Assembly: GCA_016868095.1 (NCBI GenBank)
Contig: VGHV01000035.1
Coordinates: forward strand, 1 to 12,925
Origin: Betaproteobacteria bacterium
GTDB taxonomy: Bacteria > Pseudomonadota > Gammaproteobacteria > Burkholderiales > Burkholderiaceae_E
DNA length: 12,925 nt
Reading direction: 5' to 3'
Below, one piece after another: positions 6,449-12,925 of the stretch (position 1 is its first letter; each line of letters begins with the position of its first letter). Made by a program: the position numbers and the translations under genes. The notes beneath the pieces are model-generated. The model was not told the DNA's origin, did not search any database, and saw only the letters and a program-made list of their open reading frames with translations.

Positions 6449-7227
6449 GCTGCCTCCCCGCCGAGATAGGCACGGATAACCTCAGGGTGCTTTTGAATAT
6501 GTTCCGGCGTGCCTTCTGCGATTTTCTTTCCAAAATTTAGCGCAACAATCCAGTCGGAAACACTCATCACCAAACTCATATGGTGTTCGACAAGCAGCAC
6601 GGTAATCCCCATGCGATCGCGCACATCCTTGATCAAATCACCGAGGTCATGAAGCTCTTCGTGATTAAGTCCTGCAGCAGGCTCATCGAGCAGTAAGAGC
6701 TTAGGTTGCGATGCAAGCGCGCGGCCGAATTCAACCCGCTTCTGGATGCCAAAGGGTAATTCACCAGCAGGCCTGTCTGCGTAATCAGTGAGCTTCAGGT
6801 ACTGCAAGACCTCGTCGGCGCGCTCATGCATTTGCTCGGCCTCCTGCTTAACATGACCGAGCTTAAGCATATTGGCAACGAAGCCTGATGATGATCTCGC
6901 GTGTGCACCGACCATCACATTTTGGCGAACCGACATCGTCTTAAACATTGCCAGGTTCTGAAAAGTTCGCCCTATGCCGATGGTGGCCATTTGATGAACC
7001 GGCGTGTGAGTAATCGATCTGCCTTCAAAGAGCAGGTCGCCTTCTTGATAGGCATAGAGGCGACTGAGGCAATTAAAAAGCGTTGTCTTGCCCGCACCAT
7101 TGGGGCCAATGAGGCCACAAACCTTGTTGCGTGGCACATCAAAGCTAACACCATCAAGCGCGACGATGCCGCCGAAACGCACGGTGATTCCCTTGACTGC
7201 CAACAGGCAGTCGGATCCTTCAATCAT
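6445..7227 (-). CDS. livG: ATP-binding protein of branched-chain-type ABC importer (LivG)
   Basis: First gene of the operon, 260 residues. Walker A is GPNGAGKT (41-48), the Q-loop Q90 lies in IGRTFQN, Walker B with its catalytic Glu is LLLLDEP (177-183), and the H-loop is LVEHHM (H215). The signature helix reads LPFGIQKRVE (157-166) rather than LSGGQ; a degenerate signature here is usual for LivG. The C-terminal EVIRAYLGG is the family hallmark. The start at 7227 has GAGGGGAG about 9 nt upstream. The gene is divergent from yhhQ, and the control region between them contains a palindrome and a candidate promoter. Confidence 0.95.
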   Translation of the reverse strand: MIEGSDCLLAVKGITVRFGGIVALDGVSFDVPRNKVCGLIGPNGAGKTTLFNCLSRLYAYQEGDLLFEGRSITHTPVHQMATIGIGRTFQNLAMFKTMSVRQNVMVGAHARSSSGFVANMLKLGHVKQEAEQMHERADEVLQYLKLTDYADRPAGELPFGIQKRVEFGRALASQPKLLLLDEPAAGLNHEELHDLGDLIKDVRDRMGITVLLVEHHMSLVMSVSDWIVALNFGKKIAEGTPEHIQKHPEVIRAYLGGEAA

Positions 7228-7245
7228 TAATCTAGTCTCCCCTCA

Positions 7246-7260
7246 AACACGGGCCGTGTT
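7246..7260. promoter_or_regulatory. 15-bp palindrome, candidate operator upstream of livG
   Basis: AACACGG-G-CCGTGTT, a perfect 7-1-7 inverted repeat ending 18 nt before the livG start codon and directly beside its Shine-Dalgarno region. It could be a repressor operator, or a short RNA hairpin that hides the ribosome-binding site. No regulator gene lies next to the operon to suggest which protein would bind. Confidence 0.4.
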
Positions 7261-7314
7261 GACTGTCTAGCTGTGCAAGCCTCAGACGCCAACTTCTCCT
7301 TTTTCGCGTGGCGC

Positions 7315-7343
7315 AGTGTAACGCGGACTTGTATACTGCCCAA
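7315..7343 (-). promoter_or_regulatory. Possible sigma-70-type promoter for the transporter operon
   Basis: On the minus strand TTGGGC (7343-7338) and TACACT (7320-7315) are 17 bp apart, which would give a leader of about 80 nt before livG. Matches are 3/6 and 4/6 to consensus, so this is weak support. The plus-strand TATACT at 7332-7337 is a candidate -10 for yhhQ and would overlap it, but lacks a good -35. Confidence 0.28.
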
Positions 7344-7410
7344 TGCCCATAGCCTGGACGTGGGGTTTTAGCCGATACAAGGTAATCATTAACAGTAGGA
7401 TTCGCAATTC

Positions 7411-8130
7411 ATGAAATCGCTGCAACCAAGCCAACAACGATCCTACCGTTACCTTGACCTCGTCATGGTTGCATTTGTGACGGTGTATCTTTGCTCGAAT
7501 CTTATCGGTCCGGCCAAGGCTGCTTCGCTTGATTTGCCGCTACTCGGTCAGGTCACATTTGGGGCCGGTGTGCTTTTTTTCCCCATCTCCTATGTCTTTG
7601 GCGACATTCTCACCGAGGTCTACGGCTACGCGCGAGCCAGAAGGGTAATTTGGACTGGTTTTGCTGCCATGCTTTTTGCGTCCCTCATGGCCTTCGTGGT
7701 GGTGTCCTTGCCGCCAGCAGCAGGTTGGAACAACCAGGCAGCCTACGAAATCGCTTTTGGAAGTACCTGGCGCATTGTTGCCGCATCGCTTGTCGCTTAT
7801 TGCGTGGGCGAATTTGTCAACTCCTTCTTGCTTGCTAAATTGAAGTTACTGACTGAGGGCAAACATCTTTGGATGCGAACCATCGGTTCGACGATATTTG
7901 GAGAAGGGGTAGACTCGCTTTTGTTCTATCCGCTCGCATTTTGGAACAGTGGCCTGATACCCAACGAGTTGATTCCAAGCTTGATGCTCTCGCAGTGGAT
8001 CGCAAAGACAGCGGTGGAAATCCTTTTTACGCCGCTCACCTATAAGATTGTTGGATTTCTCAAGCGCGCTGAGCAAGAGGATTTCTACGATCGTGATACG
8101 GATTTCACGCCGTTTCGCATTAAAACCTAG
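7411..8130 (+). CDS. yhhQ: YhhQ-type queuosine precursor transporter
   Basis: Integral membrane protein of the YhhQ (vitamin-uptake VUT) family, 239 residues, which imports 7-cyano- or 7-aminomethyl-7-deazaguanine for tRNA queuosine synthesis. Family signatures are SNLIGPAKA (29-37), FPISYVFGDILTEVYGY (57-73), GEFVNSFLLAKLK (133-145) and GEGVDSLLFYPLAF (164-177), carried on about six membrane segments. An AGGA lies 10 nt before the ATG, a long spacing. No queuosine-pathway gene is adjacent, and I could not fit a preQ1 riboswitch to the leader. The family call is firm; transport of preQ0/preQ1 follows from characterised YhhQ. Confidence 0.9.
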   Translation: MKSLQPSQQRSYRYLDLVMVAFVTVYLCSNLIGPAKAASLDLPLLGQVTFGAGVLFFPISYVFGDILTEVYGYARARRVIWTGFAAMLFASLMAFVVVSLPPAAGWNNQAAYEIAFGSTWRIVAASLVAYCVGEFVNSFLLAKLKLLTEGKHLWMRTIGSTIFGEGVDSLLFYPLAFWNSGLIPNELIPSLMLSQWIAKTAVEILFTPLTYKIVGFLKRAEQEDFYDRDTDFTPFRIKT

Positions 8131-8172
8131 CCGCACTCAAGCAGCGCCGCGTATAGTCTAATCAACATAACG

Positions 8173-10698
8173 ATGCGCGCCTTTTTTTTCCGATTGCTTG
8201 CTCGCGATTTTCGGGCAGGGCATTTGAGTCTGCTCGGATTAGCACTCGTGCTTTCGGTACTCGCGATGTCGACCGTATTAAGCCTTGCCGACCGCTTTGA
8301 GCGGAGCCTAAAGGCGCGTGCCGCAAGCCTTCTTGCTGCGGATGCTTTGCTGGTTAGCGACCATCCGATACAACGAAACACGGTGCAAGATGCGCAAGGC
8401 CTCGGGTTTGCTGTGATGCAAACAGCGGTTTTCCCAGGCATGGTCAGCGTTGGCGATCAAACTGTGCTTGCCTCGATCAAGGCCGTCAGTAGTAGTTATC
8501 CTTTGCGAGGAAAGCTACTACTCGACAATCTAGCGACCCATCAAGTGCAGGCGAGGCCGTCACAGCTCAGTCGTGGCACTGTATGGCTCGAACAAAGTCT
8601 GTTTGATCGATTGCAGGCGCATGTGGGCGATCGGCTTAAGCTTGGCGATGCTGAATTTCAAGTCGGCGGCGTCATCAAAGAAGAGCCTGATCGTGTTGCC
8701 GCCTTTATCAATTTTGCGCCTCGACTTTTGATGCACCGAGATGACCTAGAGGGTAGCGGCCTCATTCAAGAGGGCAGTCGCATCACTTGGCGACTTGGAC
8801 TTGCGCACACCGATCCCAGGCAACTCAAACAGTGGCTCGCTCGCGCCGAGGTTGCGCTTGAAAAGGGTCAACGAATCGAAGCACAAGATGCAGGACGGCC
8901 TGAAATCCAATTGACCATGCAACGAGCCAGAAGTTTTCTTGGCTTAATTGCATCCATTATCGCGATTGTTGCTTGTGCCGCGATTGCGCTTGCAGCGAGG
9001 CACTATGCCAGAACCCATCTGAAACAATACGCTTTGATGCGAGTCATGGGTGCATCAGCGGGCTATTTGCTTGCCATGCTTACGTTACAGTTTTTAACGA
9101 TCGGCATGCTTGCCGGCGGCTTAGGGGCGGCGCTAGGGGTCGTCACAGCCGATTTTCTTGCCTCGCTCATTCCAGGCAAGCTTGGACAGCAATTGCCTCC
9201 GGCCGATCTTGGCGTTGCAGCGCAAGCAATGCTTGCGGGTATTTTGATGCTATTGAGCTTTTCGCTGGGCGGATGGCTGCAACTTTTAGGTGTGACACCC
9301 AATGTACTTTTTCGTGATGAAAGCCCTCATGCCGCAACGCGGGCGGCAGGCGCAAGCTGGTGGAGGCTTTTGATTCAGGCCAATCTTCCTTGGTTGGTGA
9401 TCGCTGTTTCGAGTTTGTTGTTGACTGTATGGCTCGCCGATAGCCTCCGCAGCGCCATGCTGCTCTGGATTGGCCTTATGGCCGTTTTTATGATCCTGGC
9501 GACTTTGCTTGCAGCGATTTACCGCATGGGGCTCACGCTTGGCGAACAGCTGCCAACGCATTATTTTCCGGCCAAGCTTGCCCTGCGACGCCTCGGTAAA
9601 ACGCCGCTTCGTCGCGCCATGCAGCAAAGCGCAAGCACGTTAGGCGTGATCGCCTTATTGCTGCTGAGTTTCGTTCAAGATGACCTGATTTCAAGCTGGC
9701 AGCGTGCTGCCAAGCAAGATATGCCTGATCGCTTTCTTATCAATATTCAAAACGATCAATTTGCTGAAGTGGTATCGTTTTTAGGAAAAACATCGCAAAG
9801 TGATTCACAATCCCTTTATCCCATGGTCCGTGGCCGCTTGGTCGCCCGCAACGGCAAGCCGATGGACCCGCAGGCCTTTGAAGAGCTACGCGCAAAGCGA
9901 TTGCTTGATCGCGAGTTCAATCTGTCCTATGGGGAAGGGCCCATCGAATCTAATCGATTAATCCAAGGACATTGGCCACGTCGAGGCCAAGCAGATGCCT
10001 CAGTTGAACAAGGTCTGGCTAAAACCCTCGGCCTTGCACTTGGTGATGAGCTTGAATTTGAGGTTGCAGGCGAATTGGTCAAGGCCAGAATTAGCAGCAT
10101 AAGAGCACTATCGTGGGAGAGTATGCGGGTCAACTTTTTCGTTGTGCTTTCGCCCCAACTTCTGGAAGATCAAGCCCAAAGCTGGATTGCCAGCATAAAA
10201 ACCCACGGTAACCCACATTTCGATCGAAGCCTCAACGCGCGTTTTCCCAACATTACCGCGGTTGATTTAAGCGCAGCGATTGAACAGGCTAAATCCTTGG
10301 TTGAGCAGCTCGCCGCTGGCCTACGATGGCTATTTTTGCTGGCTTTGATGAGTGGTGCGCTCGTGATTGCTTCGGCACTACAACTTGAACAGGAAGAAAG
10401 GCATCGCGACGCTGCACTGTTACGTGTGTTAGGCGCAACGCCTGTTCAGCTTAAAGCTATATTTTCGGCTGAATTGCTGATCTCCGGACTTACCGGCGGA
10501 CTTTTAGCGGGAGCCTTTGCTTATGGACTTGGTTTGTATTTAGGCACGGAACTACTTGAACTTTCAGGTTATGGCAGCCCCTCGGTCATCGTGATCGGGA
10601 TCGTCTTGCAACTTGGGGTAAGTCTTTTATCGGCACTCATTTCAACGCAACAGCTATTCAGGCGATCAGCGGGAGATGCCCTTCGCTTGACCAATTGA
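8173..10698 (+). CDS. ABC transporter permease with two FtsX domains (YbbP-like)
   Basis: Large 841-residue inner-membrane protein of the MacB/FtsX type VII architecture. About ten membrane segments are seen near residues 17-38, 255-277, 297-330, 350-373, 405-425, 428-450, 485-503, 717-737, 763-790 and 804-825, with large extracytoplasmic regions at about 40-250 and 505-715. Each half has the FtsX coupling motif: KQYALMRVMGAS (284-295) and RDAALLRVLGATP (745-757). The N-terminus, RLLARDFRAGHLSLLGLALVLS, is typical of YbbP-like permeases, which work with an ATPase such as YbbA. No ABC ATPase adjoins it here, so its partner must be encoded elsewhere. Substrate is unknown; relatives such as LolCDE act on lipoproteins and YbbAP has been linked to envelope functions. 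No Shine-Dalgarno is visible before the ATG; a TATAGT sits 15 nt upstream. Confidence 0.88.
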   Translation: MRAFFFRLLARDFRAGHLSLLGLALVLSVLAMSTVLSLADRFERSLKARAASLLAADALLVSDHPIQRNTVQDAQGLGFAVMQTAVFPGMVSVGDQTVLASIKAVSSSYPLRGKLLLDNLATHQVQARPSQLSRGTVWLEQSLFDRLQAHVGDRLKLGDAEFQVGGVIKEEPDRVAAFINFAPRLLMHRDDLEGSGLIQEGSRITWRLGLAHTDPRQLKQWLARAEVALEKGQRIEAQDAGRPEIQLTMQRARSFLGLIASIIAIVACAAIALAARHYARTHLKQYALMRVMGASAGYLLAMLTLQFLTIGMLAGGLGAALGVVTADFLASLIPGKLGQQLPPADLGVAAQAMLAGILMLLSFSLGGWLQLLGVTPNVLFRDESPHAATRAAGASWWRLLIQANLPWLVIAVSSLLLTVWLADSLRSAMLLWIGLMAVFMILATLLAAIYRMGLTLGEQLPTHYFPAKLALRRLGKTPLRRAMQQSASTLGVIALLLLSFVQDDLISSWQRAAKQDMPDRFLINIQNDQFAEVVSFLGKTSQSDSQSLYPMVRGRLVARNGKPMDPQAFEELRAKRLLDREFNLSYGEGPIESNRLIQGHWPRRGQADASVEQGLAKTLGLALGDELEFEVAGELVKARISSIRALSWESMRVNFFVVLSPQLLEDQAQSWIASIKTHGNPHFDRSLNARFPNITAVDLSAAIEQAKSLVEQLAAGLRWLFLLALMSGALVIASALQLEQEERHRDAALLRVLGATPVQLKAIFSAELLISGLTGGLLAGAFAYGLGLYLGTELLELSGYGSPSVIVIGIVLQLGVSLLSALISTQQLFRRSAGDALRLTN

Positions 10699-10722
10699 CC
10701 CGAGGGTTGCTTCAATGCGTTT

Positions 10723-11217
10723 ATGCACACACGGGACATAAAACTCAAGCGCGTCATGTCGACGCTTGAAATTGATCAAGTGCGCGAGCTATTTGTCGAA
10801 TACGCAGCGTCTTTAGACATTGATTTAGGATTTCAAGGCTTCGAGGATGAGTTACTTCACTTACCGGGCGAATACGCTAGCGCTCAAGGTGGGGCATTAG
10901 TGCTCGCAATCGTCGGTGGTGAGCCAGCGGGCTGTGGCGCGATGCGTGCTTTTCCAGACGCTGACTACAGCAATGCTTGTGAAATGAAGCGAGTGTTCGT
11001 GCGCCCGAAATACCGAAGCATCGGACTGGGCCGACAAATTGCCGTGCAGCTTATCGACGAAGCCTGCTCAATGGGCTACTCGTGTATGTTGCTCGACACG
11101 CTCGATGAAATGGAAGCCGCCCGAGGGCTTTATGAGAGCTTGGGTTTTGAGGAAATTCCACCCTATTACTTTAACCCTATTCCAGGTGCTCATTACTTGA
11201 AAGTCGAGTTGACCTGA
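10723..11217 (+). CDS. GNAT-family N-acetyltransferase
   Basis: Small (164-residue) acyl-CoA-dependent acetyltransferase; acceptor unknown. Motif A is clear: EMKRVFVRPKYRSIGLGRQIA, with the R98-x-x-G101-x-G103 pyrophosphate-binding signature. The C-terminal half has ARGLYESLGFEE followed by PYYFNPIPGAHYLKVEL, conserved in a common proteobacterial GNAT subgroup. The start at 10723 keeps an N-terminal strand before the first helix (QVRELFVEYAASL); ATG at 10756 would cut it. Neither start has a good Shine-Dalgarno (GAGGG is 18 nt before the first). The gene follows the permease stop by 24 bp and is probably co-transcribed with it. Confidence 0.88.
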   Translation: MHTRDIKLKRVMSTLEIDQVRELFVEYAASLDIDLGFQGFEDELLHLPGEYASAQGGALVLAIVGGEPAGCGAMRAFPDADYSNACEMKRVFVRPKYRSIGLGRQIAVQLIDEACSMGYSCMLLDTLDEMEAARGLYESLGFEEIPPYYFNPIPGAHYLKVELT

Positions 11218-11257
11218 AGCTCAAGCGGCTAAGAAGGTCACGTTGTAGCCAAGGCCC

Positions 11258-11286
11258 TTAAACCTCAATAACTATATTGATATATT
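11258..11286 (+). promoter_or_regulatory. AT-rich promoter candidate for the M20 peptidase gene
   Basis: TTAAAC (11258-11263) and TATATT (11281-11286) are 17 bp apart, inside the only markedly AT-rich stretch of the window (about 11260-11310). Initiation about 7 nt past the -10 would leave a leader of only about 6 nt before the ATG at 11299. No Shine-Dalgarno is present, so translation could be leaderless or nearly so. The -35 is weak. Confidence 0.35.
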
Positions 11287-11298
11287 ATTAGTACTTAT

Positions 11299-12720
11299 AT
11301 GAAAAATAGTATGCATGATCGCCAACAAGCGATTGCGAAAGCTCGTTTGCTTGCTCTGGATGGAAGCTTCTTGGCCATGCTCAAAAGACGGGTTGCCTAC
11401 AAGACTTCGTCGCAAGATGATCCGACTTCACCCGCCATGGATGCGTATTTACGCGATGAGATGTGGCCGTATTTGCAAGCGATGGGATTTGTTTGCAGCA
11501 TTCACCCAAATCCAATCGAGGGCGCGGGCCCATTTCTGCTCGCTGAACGCCTCGAGGCTGATGCACGTCTGACCGTTCTGTCTTACGGGCATGCTGATGT
11601 GATCCGCGGCCAGGATGACCGTTGGCACGAGGGATTGTCGCCTTGGGAGTTGCGTCATGTAGCAGAGCGGGTGTATGGACGCGGCACAGCCGATAACAAG
11701 GGCCAGCACAGTATCAATCTCGAGGCACTACGCAGCGTCTTGGATAGTCGTGGCAAGCTCGGATTCAATATCAAAGTGATTCTTGAGACGGGCGAAGAGA
11801 CTGGTTCGCCCGGATTAGCTGCATTTTGTGAGCAACATAAAGACCGATTGAAAGCCGATCTATTTATTGCATCGGACGGGCCACGAATTCGTCCTGAGCT
11901 GCCCACGATCTACGGTGGAAGTCGAGGTGTGATCAATTTTGAACTGCGGATTGAAGCTCGGAAAGGAGCCCATCATTCTGGAAACTGGGGCGGTTTGATC
12001 TCGAATCCTGGGATTCGCCTAGCGCATGCTATCGCCACGATATGCGACGCTCGAGGGTCGATCAAGCTGTCATCATGGAGACCTCAAAGTCTCAGCGCTG
12101 CGGTTCGCGAGTCACTTTGCGATATCGAAGTCGACGGTGGTGAGGATGGCCCAAAGGTTGAGCCCGACTGGGGTGAACCGGGACTGAGTCCTGCCGAGCG
12201 TGTCTATGGATGGAACAGTTTCGAGGTGTTGGCCTTTCAAACTGGCAACCCAAGTGCGCCGGTCAACGCTATTCCTGGATTTGCCAATGCGCATTGCCAA
12301 CTACGCTTTGTCGTAGGCACCAAGCCTGAAACAATCGTCGAGGACTTACGCCAGCACCTCATTGATGCTGGATTTGCGGATGTGGAGGTCTGTGATCCGG
12401 TTAAGCCCCCAATGGCGGCAACCCGACTCGATCCGCACGATCCGTGGTGTCTATTTGCGGTCAAATCAATCGCCGAAAGCCTGGGTGTGAGACCAGGCGT
12501 TTTACCCAATTTGGGTGGTTCATTGCCAAACGATGTATTTGCGGAAATACTCGGTTTACCAACCGTTTGGGTTCCACACTCGTACGCGGGTTGCAATCAA
12601 CATGCACCGAATGAACACATGCTAATGCCCATTATTGAGGAGGGACTAGCGGCGATGGCGGGTCTATTTTGGGACCTGGGCGATCCTTCAAACGAAAAAC
12701 CAACACCGAAGTCAACATGA
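11299..12720 (+). CDS. M20-family metallopeptidase (dipeptidase-like)
   Basis: Zinc-dependent amino/carboxypeptidase of the M20 family, 473 residues. Di-metal ligands are recognisable: GHADV (H98, with D100), GRGTADNKG (bridging D132), ETGEETGSPG (E166 general base, E167 ligand), ASDGP (D193) and HAPNEH (H435). The dimerisation or lid domain lies at about 205-340, and GGSLPNDV (406-413) is the usual late glycine motif. The pattern resembles CNDP/PepV-like dipeptidases and unspecified M20 peptidases; substrate is not deducible. ATG at 11311 (MHDRQQ) is an alternative start; neither has a Shine-Dalgarno. There is no signal peptide, so it is probably cytoplasmic. It converges with the dehydrogenase gene with 4 bp between stop codons. 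Confidence 0.92.
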   Translation: MKNSMHDRQQAIAKARLLALDGSFLAMLKRRVAYKTSSQDDPTSPAMDAYLRDEMWPYLQAMGFVCSIHPNPIEGAGPFLLAERLEADARLTVLSYGHADVIRGQDDRWHEGLSPWELRHVAERVYGRGTADNKGQHSINLEALRSVLDSRGKLGFNIKVILETGEETGSPGLAAFCEQHKDRLKADLFIASDGPRIRPELPTIYGGSRGVINFELRIEARKGAHHSGNWGGLISNPGIRLAHAIATICDARGSIKLSSWRPQSLSAAVRESLCDIEVDGGEDGPKVEPDWGEPGLSPAERVYGWNSFEVLAFQTGNPSAPVNAIPGFANAHCQLRFVVGTKPETIVEDLRQHLIDAGFADVEVCDPVKPPMAATRLDPHDPWCLFAVKSIAESLGVRPGVLPNLGGSLPNDVFAEILGLPTVWVPHSYAGCNQHAPNEHMLMPIIEEGLAAMAGLFWDLGDPSNEKPTPKST

Positions 12721-12724
12721 GCGA

Positions 12725-12925
<201 letters not shown>

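Noticed and set aside
7328..7410. Known preQ1 riboswitch upstream of yhhQ
   Set aside because: I could not find the class I hairpin plus A-rich tail next to the ribosome site, nor fit the other classes by eye.
11218..11257. Terminator after the GNAT gene
   Set aside because: Only a 5-bp GGCTA/TAGCC pairing with a long loop and no T-run is present; too weak to call.

Overview
The window looks like ordinary chromosomal DNA of a Gram-negative bacterium, most likely a betaproteobacterium of the Burkholderiales type. This is judged from the protein families (RlmB, a CysQ-type phosphatase, a branched-chain-amino-acid-type ABC importer, YhhQ, a YbbP-like permease) and from base composition that is near half G+C by eye. 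There is no rRNA gene or other decisive marker, so the taxon is an inference. I see no tRNA, rRNA, CRISPR array, insertion sequence, phage gene or integration site, and no toxin-antitoxin or defence module.

Layout. (1) 1-2321: the 3' part of rlmB (plus), converging on a cysQ-like gene (minus) that overlaps it by 168 bp, followed by a divergently transcribed NarL/FixJ-type response regulator. (2) 2322-2545: a non-coding stretch between the convergent response regulator and transporter operon, holding two perfect hairpins and a degenerate ~17-bp tandem repeat. (3) 7227-2546 (minus): a complete five-gene HAAT-family ABC importer in the order ATPase (livG), ATPase (livF), permease (livH), permease (livM), periplasmic binding protein (livJ). 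Stop-start overlaps join livG-livF and livM-livJ, and a 118-bp gap with a 20-bp palindrome separates livF from livH. (4) 7228-7410: a shared divergent control region with a 15-bp palindrome. (5) 7411-11217 (plus): yhhQ (queuosine-precursor transporter), a large ABC permease with FtsX domains and no ATPase beside it, and a GNAT acetyltransferase, closely spaced. (6) 11299-12720 (plus): an M20 metallopeptidase behind an AT-rich, Shine-Dalgarno-less leader. It converges, with only 4 bp between stop codons, on (7) the C-terminal end of a short-chain dehydrogenase/reductase (minus) that runs off the window.

How the genes work together. The five liv-type genes make one importer: LivJ captures ligand in the periplasm, LivH/LivM form the channel, LivG/LivF hydrolyse ATP. 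The other genes are housekeeping or single-function genes with no evident common pathway.

I found no convincing undescribed multi-gene system. The points most worth a second look are the rlmB/cysQ antisense coding overlap, the repeat-plus-hairpin 3' region of the transporter operon, the two palindromes in that operon, the binding protein being last in the operon behind a double Shine-Dalgarno, and the apparently Shine-Dalgarno-less starts.
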